A stretch of DNA of 64,000 nt from an uncultured Roseobacter sp. Lineage in GTDB: Bacteria; Pseudomonadota; Alphaproteobacteria; Rhodobacterales; Rhodobacteraceae. The number at the start of each line of letters is the position of its first letter. Within the stretch, counting starts at the first letter, position 1. Shown piece after piece: positions 42,357-49,846 of this stretch. The notes under the pieces were generated by a model that saw nothing but the letters and a program-made list of their open reading frames with translations, was not told the DNA's origin and ran no database searches. The DNA is taken from positions 62,001 to 126,000 of the forward strand of contig NZ_CANMNK010000006.1 of the NCBI RefSeq assembly GCF_947499265.1, given 5' to 3'. Both the position numbers and the translations under genes were made by a program.

Positions 42357-44894
42357 CTAGGTGGTCAGTCGGACCAGTTGGTCCTGCAGTTCCAGGGCGG
42401 AAACGGGCTTGGTCAGCAAGGGAATATCGGCCATTTCCGGTGCCATCGCCGCAGTATCCCCATACCCGGTGACGAAAAAGAAGGGCACGCCCAAATCCCG
42501 AAGCTTCCGCGCCACTGGAATGCTGGACGTATTTTTCCCCAGGTTCACGTCCAGAATGGCCAGCGAAACCTCTTCCAGTTCAAGGTGCCCAAGGGCATCA
42601 GACGTATTTGAAAACACTTCTACTTCCGAGACACCGAATTCCACCATCTGGTCCTTCATCTCTTTCGCGATGATAAAATTATCCTCAAGGATCAGCACCG
42701 GCGCCGTTAGATTTGAACCAATAAATTCCGCAGGCTCATTGATCTCAATAGGTGTCTGCTGCGACAGCTCACTGAATTGCGCGACATCGTCAAAATGCCG
42801 ATTGGGCAGGGTGAAAACCGCGCGTACGCCATCCGGTTCGAAAATCAGTTCTGCCGTGCCACCAAACTCGTGCGGGACCGCCTGTTCAATCATGGCCGTT
42901 CCAAACCCGGTGTCATCCGGGTGCGCGACGCCGGGGCCACCGTGTTCTTTCCATGTGATCTGAATGCCATCGGGCAAATGCTCAAGCAAGACGTGGATCT
43001 TGCCACTTTCCTGCGTCAAGGCGCCGTATTTGGCGGCATTGGTTACAAGCTCGTGAACGACCAGCGAAAAGATGGGCGCGATTTCAGCGCGTAGATTCCT
43101 GTCTTTCCCCTGCACGATGGTCTGCCGTTCGGCGATGCTTCCGTAGGGTTCAAATTCCTTCTTGATCAACTCAGTAATGGATACCGGGCTGACCAGCGAT
43201 CCAGCGCTCAGCTCATGGGATGCCGCCAGCGCCCGGATCCGGCTTTCCATGGCCGCGGCATAGCTGTCCAGCGATCCATACCGCCGGCGGGCCTGACGGG
43301 AGACAGAACGCACCAGGGCAAGAATATTACGCACCCTGTGGTTTAATTCATCAATCATCAGCGATTGCTGTCGATACATGGTGTTCAAAAGCGTTTGGCG
43401 TTCCGACGCGTGCAGCAATGTTCGGACATGCCTGACGAAATAAAGGTCATCCTGCGACCAGGCCTTGCTGTAGCCTTGCACGCGTTCCAGGTAGGTCGAA
43501 AACGATCCGCGCGGGGTGAGACGCTTTGATCCCTCGACCGTTTCGATTGTTTTTTCAGGATTTCCGGCCCAGGCGATTTCCTTTGTGATCTCGTTTCGAA
43601 ATATGCAGACGGCTTTGTCGTCCGAAATCTTGGTGATCAGCACGCCGGAACAGCCATTTGTGAGTTTCGCAAAGGCGGGGAACGCCATCGCCAGATTGTC
43701 TATCGCGACCACGTCCTCGTCCTGTTCCTGCGAAAATGCGAGCAAAGCCGACAGCAGCTTTGCGTCCGGCAAAGACGACCCGAATGAGTGCGTTGCGGCA
43801 TCGCTCAATGCCACGATGGCGTTCGCGTCAATGACCTCCAGGATCGTTGGGGCGATTTCCGGCAGCATGTTTTCGATTTTGACATCGCCGTGTTTTTTGG
43901 AAACGATTGCGCCGTCAAGCGACCTGATGCGCTCTAAGGTGTCTTTTTGTCGTATCGATAAGAGCTTGGACGAAAAGACGGGCACAAAGTTTTCCAGCAC
44001 TTCCCGCAGCTTGGGGGCGACCACCTTCGAGGCGCGATGATGCAGCGAAATGATCCCCCAGAGCTGCCCCTCCACGGTGATGTTCAGTGTCATTGTCGCT
44101 TTGCTGCCCAGATTGCGCAGGTACTCCATATGTACCGGTGACACGCCGCGGCAGGCGGCAAGGGTAATGTCCAACGGCGGGCACTCTGCCGAGGCCGCCA
44201 GCAGCGGGGGCGTAATCTGCTCCGTGTCTTCGATCAGGCGTAGTGGGATCTGTTTCATGATTGCGCGCGCCTGGCTTGGGATGTCCCAGCTTGGAAAGCG
44301 CAGACCCAGAAACGGCTGCATGGAAGAGCGACAGGTTTCGGCGATCACCTCGCCGTTAAATTCCTGGTCGAATTTGTAGATCATCACCCGGTCAAAACCG
44401 GTCATATGACGCATCAGTTCGACAGTCAGGTTAAACAATTCACTTTGCGTTTCGCAGGATTGCATCTGAGCCATTAGAAAGCTCATCGATTTAAGAGCGT
44501 CCGTGCCACCAAATGTCTCATCTGACGCCGGTTCGATTTCGAACACAAAGAAATCCTGACTTTGGAAAGCACTTATTTCAACAAGCGCCCCTGCAACCTC
44601 GAAGGTGCCCATTGTCATCCGTTGCTTGGAAAACCCCGATCTCGATGCCAGATTGCGCAATTGATGGATTGTCTCTGACCCCAGAATATCCACGAGGTTT
44701 TTGCCCAGAACCTCATCGGCAGACATGTCCAGAAAGGCGTCGCAGTTTGCACTTGCATAGGTCACGACGTTCGTCTTTGCGTTAGACGCCAGCAGGCAGG
44801 CAAAGGGCTGAATGATGCCAGGAATATGGACCGGTTCCGCCGCGCAGGTTTCCAACGCTTCGCGCAATTCACTTTCTTTCAAGCTTTTGTCCAT
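42357..44894 (-). CDS. bphP: Bacteriophytochrome histidine kinase with C-terminal receiver
   Basis: ATG 44894 (GAGGGGGG upstream) gives 845 residues; the longer frame to 45062 overlaps the divergent gene. C17 in LETCAAEPVHIPG is the biliverdin-attaching cysteine ahead of the PAS domain. The GAF domain (about 125-300) has FPSWDIPSQAR, the chromophore-contacting histidine in VHMEYLRNLG, and LWGIISLHH. The PHY domain has the tongue motif LTPRGSFSTYLERV. The kinase is HWE-type: ELNHRVRNILALVRSV with the histidine near 519, and TWKEHGGP. A receiver domain follows (D near 781, LAILDVNLG). IQPFA replaces the usual IQPHG after the cysteine. It should sense red/far-red light. A response regulator is divergent and heme oxygenase is nearby. 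Confidence 0.9.
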   Translation of the reverse strand: MDKSLKESELREALETCAAEPVHIPGIIQPFACLLASNAKTNVVTYASANCDAFLDMSADEVLGKNLVDILGSETIHQLRNLASRSGFSKQRMTMGTFEVAGALVEISAFQSQDFFVFEIEPASDETFGGTDALKSMSFLMAQMQSCETQSELFNLTVELMRHMTGFDRVMIYKFDQEFNGEVIAETCRSSMQPFLGLRFPSWDIPSQARAIMKQIPLRLIEDTEQITPPLLAASAECPPLDITLAACRGVSPVHMEYLRNLGSKATMTLNITVEGQLWGIISLHHRASKVVAPKLREVLENFVPVFSSKLLSIRQKDTLERIRSLDGAIVSKKHGDVKIENMLPEIAPTILEVIDANAIVALSDAATHSFGSSLPDAKLLSALLAFSQEQDEDVVAIDNLAMAFPAFAKLTNGCSGVLITKISDDKAVCIFRNEITKEIAWAGNPEKTIETVEGSKRLTPRGSFSTYLERVQGYSKAWSQDDLYFVRHVRTLLHASERQTLLNTMYRQQSLMIDELNHRVRNILALVRSVSRQARRRYGSLDSYAAAMESRIRALAASHELSAGSLVSPVSITELIKKEFEPYGSIAERQTIVQGKDRNLRAEIAPIFSLVVHELVTNAAKYGALTQESGKIHVLLEHLPDGIQITWKEHGGPGVAHPDDTGFGTAMIEQAVPHEFGGTAELIFEPDGVRAVFTLPNRHFDDVAQFSELSQQTPIEINEPAEFIGSNLTAPVLILEDNFIIAKEMKDQMVEFGVSEVEVFSNTSDALGHLELEEVSLAILDVNLGKNTSSIPVARKLRDLGVPFFFVTGYGDTAAMAPEMADIPLLTKPVSALELQDQLVRLTT

Positions 44895-45063
44895 ATAAAC
44901 ACCCCCCTCGTCGAAAGCGGCCGCGATTTTCAGATGAAATCCGACCGTAGGCGCGGGCGTCAAAACGCACTGGAAATTTTCGACCGCGCCATTGTAAACC
45001 GTATACTGCACGATGTAACTACACGCTATAGGTGTGTTCAGATCAAGCATTGGAGGGGACACT

Positions 45064-45474
45064 TTGGCTACTATTCTTCTGATGGAAGACGATTTGACGG
45101 TTGGTTTTGAGCTGAAAAGGGACCTGATAATGGCGGGTCACAGCGCGCGGATGTGCACCAGCGCTTCTGAAGCAAAAGAGGAGCTGTTGCGCGAAGAATA
45201 TGATCTTTTGATTTCAGATGTGATTGTCAAAGTGGACGGGCGCGCAGTGCCTGATGGTGGCATCGGTCTGGTCGGCTGGGTCAGGCGGACGGATAGGGTG
45301 CGTACATTGCCGATTATCGTGATCACCGGAACCTTCAGATATCCAGGCATGGAAAACATCCTGGACCTAGCGCGCCAAATTGGAGCAGATGTTGGAATCG
45401 AAAAGCCCTTTAAATCAAAGGAATTACTGGCCAAAGTTGATGTTTTGACCAGGTCGGACAAGAGGGCATCATGA
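45064..45474 (+). CDS. Single-domain response regulator
   Basis: The TTG at 45064 follows GGAGGGG at the right distance and starts directly at the fold (MATILLMEDDLTVGFEL), giving 136 residues. D near 54 in LLISDVIVK accepts the phosphate, with EDD at the start and K in GIEKPFKSKE. There is no output domain, so it probably relays phosphate or binds a target protein. It is divergent from bphP (170 bp between the start codons), which makes it the natural partner of that kinase. Confidence 0.83.
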   Translation: MATILLMEDDLTVGFELKRDLIMAGHSARMCTSASEAKEELLREEYDLLISDVIVKVDGRAVPDGGIGLVGWVRRTDRVRTLPIIVITGTFRYPGMENILDLARQIGADVGIEKPFKSKELLAKVDVLTRSDKRAS

Positions 45475-45547
45475 GGTGTGAGTGTGACTTAACGTATGGG
45501 GCTATATCTTCAGTCTTTGAATTAGATACCTGTCCTTACTCATTGCT

Positions 45548-46147
45548 TTAAAATGATTTTGTGGTTCTGTAGCTGTATTCTTCACAGTATGATTTCACAA
45601 ATTTACCGAAGCTTCTGAACATCATCGAAGTTGCCGAGGTCAATAGCAATTGTGCGACCGGGTCAGCGCCCATTACATCCAACTCTTGTACCAACAAGCG
45701 CCATGCCTTTGGGTCTGTTCCCGCGCTTAAGTAGCTCCTGGGGGCGTCGGGTAAAATCTTTTTTACGTTGTTATTCAAATGCTTGGCGCCGAAACCTGAT
45801 CCATGAAGTACATAGAGAGCCGCTAGGATTTCTGGCGGTGTCACTGGATTGGGTAACGCGGGTTGCTTGGGGGTGAACGGTTGGATTCCCAGCTCGAATA
45901 GGTCTGCTTCCAGGGCCCAAACGGCGCGGTCGACGGAGAGTTCGGCAAAGGTGTCAGCGGCGGATCGGGATGTCTCAATACTCTTGAAGAAAAGGCAATA
46001 AGATCCTAAAATCTTGCCGTAATCTTCCAGCACCAGAGTTTTGTCCGCCAACCGGGAAATCCATGGGTGATCGTGCAGCGCCTGATGATCCTGCTCCGTC
46101 GCTGCGGCGAGTGTTCGGCGCATGGAATTCGACCGCTCGCGCGTCAT
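45548..46147 (-). CDS. bphO: Bacterial heme oxygenase (biliverdin-forming)
   Basis: 199 residues, normal for the family. The proximal heme-ligand histidine is in ATEQDHQALHDHP near residues 20-25, and the distal-helix glycine motif is LYVLHGSGFGAKHL near 113-126. GAGGAGC precedes the ATG. It opens heme to biliverdin, carbon monoxide and iron. Linked to bphP, its purpose is to supply biliverdin to the phytochrome. It faces the response regulator gene convergently and may share a transcript with nothing else; about 210 bp upstream is free for its promoter. Confidence 0.88.
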   Translation of the reverse strand: MTRERSNSMRRTLAAATEQDHQALHDHPWISRLADKTLVLEDYGKILGSYCLFFKSIETSRSAADTFAELSVDRAVWALEADLFELGIQPFTPKQPALPNPVTPPEILAALYVLHGSGFGAKHLNNNVKKILPDAPRSYLSAGTDPKAWRLLVQELDVMGADPVAQLLLTSATSMMFRSFGKFVKSYCEEYSYRTTKSF

Positions 46148-46357
46148 GCGCTTTGCTCCTCAACAATTTTTTCTTCAGGAGGCAGGTTTTTTGACTACCT
46201 CCAGAAAGTTGAAATTCCTCCTAATGGTAGCATTCGTTGAGTTGAAGATGCCAGCAAGTTCCTCAGCTTCTACCGGGCCACACAGCGATGATCGTGATGG
46301 TTCGTTTCAGGTTGCCGAATGTCGGGTGATCTGAGTTTGGTGCCATGCAGCCTCCCG

Positions 46358-47125
46358 CTAATACAGCACCCCTGCTTCCTTGGCGTGTTTGCGGAAAGTA
46401 CGCCCCACCGGCACGGCGCTCCCGTCAGACAATTGCAATTGCAAGGCACCGTCCTTTCGACACATGGTCGTGACGGCATCGCTGGCCACCCAATGGGACC
46501 GATGCACCTGCGCCCCCGCAGTTGGCGAGGTTTCGTTGATCGCGTCGCGCAGCCGCATCTGTACAAGAGTGGCGCCGCGATCTGTTATGATTTCCACATA
46601 ATGGTCCTGGGCAGTCAGGCGGATCAGCCGACCTCGTTTGGCCCCCGGCAGACGGCGTAGAATGTTTGGGTGGGTTTTTGTGTCTGCGGGCGTTTGCGCC
46701 AAACGCAGCAATGTTGCGATGGCCAGGATGACCAAGGCAGACTGACCAAAAAGCCTTATGACATCCGCGATGTCCGGCCGCGCCCCAAAGCCGATAGCAA
46801 TGATCATCACCACGGCCGTGACCGGGCAGGCAGCGATGATCGACGCGGCGGGCACCCAGAACCTCTCCAGCCAGCCTGCGTGCTGCGCCAATCGGTCAAA
46901 AGCCAGAAAGATGATTTGGGCCGGTAGGACCGTGCCGAAAACCACCAGCATCCAATAGAGATAACGTTCGATCACAAGGAAGTCGGGCCGCGTGCCAAAG
47001 GGGCCAACAAGACCGGTCAACAGTGCGATCAGCAGCAGGATGGTAATCCGCCGCCGTGACCCGAAAAGCTCCTGTGTTGCTTCCACCAGCACGGAGTGGA
47101 TGTTGTTGGCGGCGAAAAGATGCAT
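46358..47125 (-). CDS. Membrane-bound LytTR-family regulator (paralogue 2)
   Basis: I use ATG 47125 (255 residues), since it aligns with the start of paralogue 1 at 41521 (about 45 residues before GLVGPFGT in both). Four membrane segments (TILLLIALLTGLVGPFGT; YWMLVVFGTVLPAQIIFLAF; IIAACPVTAVVMIIAIGFG; ALVILAIATLL) precede a LytTR domain with RLTAQDHYVEIITDRG and HRSHWVASDAV. It diverges from the Ntn hydrolase gene at 47213 with 87 bp between, paralleling the other LytTR-hydrolase pair. Confidence 0.83.
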   Translation of the reverse strand: MHLFAANNIHSVLVEATQELFGSRRRITILLLIALLTGLVGPFGTRPDFLVIERYLYWMLVVFGTVLPAQIIFLAFDRLAQHAGWLERFWVPAASIIAACPVTAVVMIIAIGFGARPDIADVIRLFGQSALVILAIATLLRLAQTPADTKTHPNILRRLPGAKRGRLIRLTAQDHYVEIITDRGATLVQMRLRDAINETSPTAGAQVHRSHWVASDAVTTMCRKDGALQLQLSDGSAVPVGRTFRKHAKEAGVLY

Positions 47126-47212
47126 TTCACGAATTCCCACTTGCAGGCCAGCGATCCAGTTCTCAGCACACCTCTGCGAATGAAAATCCAGAAGCATTGG
47201 AGCGAGAATAGC

Positions 47213-48307
47213 ATGAAAATTCGTTTTTTGGGAAACCCGGGACTTCAGGCAATGCGGTTGCCCATGGCCTTGATCGGGTCTCTTGTCACGTCAGCGGCGC
47301 TCGCGTGCTCGACGGTGGCGCTTGGACCGGACGAGACGACCCTGGTGGCCTATAGCTATGACACCTCCGCCACCGGTGCGGGATTTGTCGTCGTGAATCC
47401 GGCGGGTGCATATCGCACGTCGATCATGGAGGAAGGGCCCGCGCAGTGGCAGAGTGCATATGGCAGCATCACTTTCAATCAGCTGGGCGTCGGTATGCCA
47501 ACCGCGGGCATGAACACAGCGGGGCTGGCCATATCGCTTATGTGGAATGATGAGGCCAGGTTTCCGCCCCTTGCGGATCGCAGCGTTGTCAACGAGTTGG
47601 AGTTCATTCAATTCCTTCTGGATCGCGCGGGGTCCGTCGCCGAGGCCATTTCGCTTATCGATGAGGTGGGTGTGCAAGCATTGGTGCCGATCCACTATTT
47701 TATCGCGGATGCGACAGGCAATACCGCCGCGCTCACGCCAACACCTGAGGGGCTTGCCGTCCTATCCGGCATAGATATGCCGGTGCGCGCCTTGACCAAT
47801 TCGAGCTATGACCACCTAGTTGAAGGTTTGGCGGGGTTCACGGGCTTTGGCGGACACACCCCGATACCGCTGACCAGCAAAGTCGTTGATCCGGGCAGTC
47901 TGGCGCGCTTTGCGATCACGGCGGATGCAGCGCAATCCCGGGAGATGGTTTCAGTGGGGGAGGCCTTCGACGTTTTGACGTCTGTCGAAAACCCGCAGAC
48001 CCGCTGGCAGATCGTCTTTGCGCCAAGAGATCAGATGGTGCATTTCAGGTTGGCGGATCAGACAGCGCACGACGAGATCGATATGAGTGCGGTTGATTTT
48101 GCCTGCCATTCGGTACCTTTGGCCGCGAACCTTGCGGAGCTATCGGGGGATCGGATGAAACTCATCTTCCAGCCGATTGAGATCGGTCCGCTGACGGATG
48201 TGTTGGGTCAGGTGCTTGAGGGGTTCGTTGACGCCACCGGCCTCTCTCCGGAAATCGCCGGGCCGCTCGCGAGCGCGCAACTTGGTGCTGTTTCTTGTCG
48301 GTTTTAG
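47213..48307 (+). CDS. Linear amide C-N hydrolase (choloylglycine hydrolase family)
   Basis: ATG 47213 gives 364 residues; the longer frame overlaps the divergent regulator. The signal peptide (MRLPMALIGSLVTSAALA) ends directly before CSTVALGPDE, so cleavage would free the N-terminal nucleophile cysteine of the Ntn fold. GVGMPTAGMNTAGLAISLMWN (split by GMNTAG) and LTNSSYDH are typical of the conjugated bile salt hydrolase/penicillin V acylase family. Members cleave amide bonds in bile salts, penicillin V or acyl-homoserine lactones. A marine bacterium is unlikely to see bile salts, so an acyl-amide or a signal molecule is more plausible. It is divergent from LytTR paralogue 2. Confidence 0.83.
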   Translation: MKIRFLGNPGLQAMRLPMALIGSLVTSAALACSTVALGPDETTLVAYSYDTSATGAGFVVVNPAGAYRTSIMEEGPAQWQSAYGSITFNQLGVGMPTAGMNTAGLAISLMWNDEARFPPLADRSVVNELEFIQFLLDRAGSVAEAISLIDEVGVQALVPIHYFIADATGNTAALTPTPEGLAVLSGIDMPVRALTNSSYDHLVEGLAGFTGFGGHTPIPLTSKVVDPGSLARFAITADAAQSREMVSVGEAFDVLTSVENPQTRWQIVFAPRDQMVHFRLADQTAHDEIDMSAVDFACHSVPLAANLAELSGDRMKLIFQPIEIGPLTDVLGQVLEGFVDATGLSPEIAGPLASAQLGAVSCRF

Positions 48308-48502
48308 CTCTCCGCGGGCTGCAGGCCGCGGCCGTATCGAGGCAACTTCACATATGAATTTGGCCCGCTTTGCACTCAAATCGACGAATGTTGGGCGAGC
48401 GAGACTCACCGGGTCAAAGCCGACGCATTCAGGCCGAACTTGCCAAAAATTCATTTGAGTTCAAGAATGGTGGTAAGCGACGCTGAGCGGGAGGTGCCAG
48501 AT

Positions 48503-48793
48503 ATGTGTCAGATTTTTGCGGGCCAGGACCCAGAAGACTACAGGCCGATCACCCGTCGATTGCGCTTGAACGGCCAAAGCACAAGCATTCGCCTTGAACG
48601 CAATTTCTGGACGATTGTGGACGGCATTGCGCAGCGCGAGGGCATGACGACGCCAGCATTCATATCGAAGCTCCACTCTGAAGTTCTTGAACTTAGAGGA
48701 GAAGCTGCCAACTTCACATCGCTGTTGCGGTGCGCCTGCCTGATCCGGCAGGAGCAGTTCACTGCGGCAGGTGATGGCATCGCCGCTGAATAA
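48503..48793 (+). CDS. Ribbon-helix-helix domain protein
   Basis: The ATG at 48503 has GGAGGT 7 bases upstream and starts MCQIFAGQDPEDY, giving 96 residues. The core NGQSTSIRLERNFWTIVDGIAQREGMTTPAFISKLHSEV (residues split across the strand and two helices) is the ribbon-helix-helix pattern, here the aryl-sulfate-type RHH_4 group common in alphaproteobacteria. It ends with a LLRCACL segment. Such proteins bind operator DNA as dimers. An 18-bp perfect palindrome lies 10 bp after the stop. Confidence 0.8.
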   Translation: MCQIFAGQDPEDYRPITRRLRLNGQSTSIRLERNFWTIVDGIAQREGMTTPAFISKLHSEVLELRGEAANFTSLLRCACLIRQEQFTAAGDGIAAE

Positions 48794-48802
48794 TACGCCG
48801 AT

Positions 48803-48820
48803 GTAGTAGCGCGCTACTAC
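48803..48820. promoter_or_regulatory. 18-bp perfect palindrome (GTAGTAGCGCGCTACTAC)
   Basis: It lies 10 bp after the ribbon-helix-helix gene and 66 bp before the VOC gene. It could be a terminator stem (7 bp plus a 4-base loop, no T-run) or an operator for the downstream genes. Confidence 0.5.
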
Positions 48821-48885
48821 CAACGGCCTGATTTGGTTCGATATCCTGCTCAAACAAGCTGACTTCAACGGTTTGGGAGGACCCG

Positions 48886-49281
48886 ATGGCCAAGGCAATT
48901 CACAGCATGATTCGCGTTCTGAATGAAGAACGCTCCGTCAAATTCTACGAGGATGCCTTTGGCCTGTCGTCGGCCGAACGGCTGGATTTCGAGAAATTTA
49001 CGCTGGTCTATCTCAGCAATGCCGAGAACAGCTTCGAGCTGGAGCTGACCATCAACAAGGGCCGAACAGAGGCCTACGATCTAGGCGACGGCTACGGCCA
49101 TCTTGCCTTCTGCGTCGATGATCTGGCCGCCGAACACAAGCGATTTGAAGACGCCGGTTATGCGCCGCGCAAGATTGTCGATTTTGCACCGGGGGGGGAA
49201 ACACTTGCGCGGTTCTTTTTCGTGCAAGACCCGGATGGCTACGAGATCGAGGTCATGCAGAAGGCGGGGCGCTACCATTGA
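48886..49281 (+). CDS. VOC-family protein (glyoxalase/lactoylglutathione-lyase-like)
   Basis: 131 residues, one glyoxalase-fold unit made of two beta-alpha-beta repeats. The first strand, IHSMIRVLNEERSVKFYEDAFGL, carries the first metal histidine. ELELTINKGR carries a glutamate, YGHLAFCVDDLAAEHKRFEDAGY the second histidine, and DPDGYEIEVMQ the last glutamate, so all four metal ligands of a GloA-type enzyme are present. Glyoxalase I activity (methylglyoxal-glutathione adduct isomerisation) is likely, though the VOC family has other roles. GGGAGG precedes the ATG. The Tat-exported small subunit gene starts 31 bp after its stop. Confidence 0.85.
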   Translation: MAKAIHSMIRVLNEERSVKFYEDAFGLSSAERLDFEKFTLVYLSNAENSFELELTINKGRTEAYDLGDGYGHLAFCVDDLAAEHKRFEDAGYAPRKIVDFAPGGETLARFFFVQDPDGYEIEVMQKAGRYH

Positions 49282-49312
49282 ATTTGTTAGATCACGGGAG
49301 GAGATCACACAG

Positions 49313-49831
49313 TTGACCCATCAACATTCAAATTTGACAAGACGGCAATTGCTGTCGCGCAGTGCCGCGGCGGGCGCGGCTTTTGTCGTGGGCACGAGCT
49401 ATGTTGCCTCAAGTTCAGCCGCATGGGCCATGGAAGTCGAGCACTTGCAGCCGACGACGATGGCCACTCTGATCCAAATGGCACGCGACATTTATCCGCA
49501 CGACCACGTGGCCGATGCGTATTACGCCGCTGCAGTTAAAGGGTATGACAGCGCGGAGAATGCCGAGACGGTGGAGGCTGGTATCGCAGCTCTGAATGCT
49601 GCGGCGGCTGGCAAGGGCCACGCCAGCTATATCGATATGGGGTGGGAACGCGATCGCGTCGATATCCTGCGCGGTATGGAAAGCAGCAGTTTCTTTCAGA
49701 TGGTGCGCGGCGGTCTGGTGACCGGGCTCTATAACCAGAAAGCGGTCTGGCCGCTCTTTGGCTATGAGGGCGAGAGCTACTCCAAAGGTGGCTACATCGA
49801 CCGCGGCTTTGACGACATTTCTTGGATTTAA
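49313..49831 (+). CDS. Tat-exported small subunit of a GMC dehydrogenase
   Basis: A TTG at 49313 with GGGAGGAG 9 bases upstream gives 172 residues. The twin-arginine signal is NLTRRQLLSRSAAAGAAFVVG, then AWAMEVE. The mature part (TMATLIQMARDIYPHDHVAD; GMESSSFFQMVRGGLVTGLYNQK) matches the gluconate 2-dehydrogenase subunit 3 type, which accompanies a flavin subunit to the periplasm. It lies 15 bp before that flavin subunit, which itself has no signal, so export of the complex by this subunit is likely. No cytochrome subunit gene follows. Confidence 0.75.
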   Translation: MTHQHSNLTRRQLLSRSAAAGAAFVVGTSYVASSSAAWAMEVEHLQPTTMATLIQMARDIYPHDHVADAYYAAAVKGYDSAENAETVEAGIAALNAAAAGKGHASYIDMGWERDRVDILRGMESSSFFQMVRGGLVTGLYNQKAVWPLFGYEGESYSKGGYIDRGFDDISWI

Positions 49832-49846
49832 GGGGAGGATGGCACC

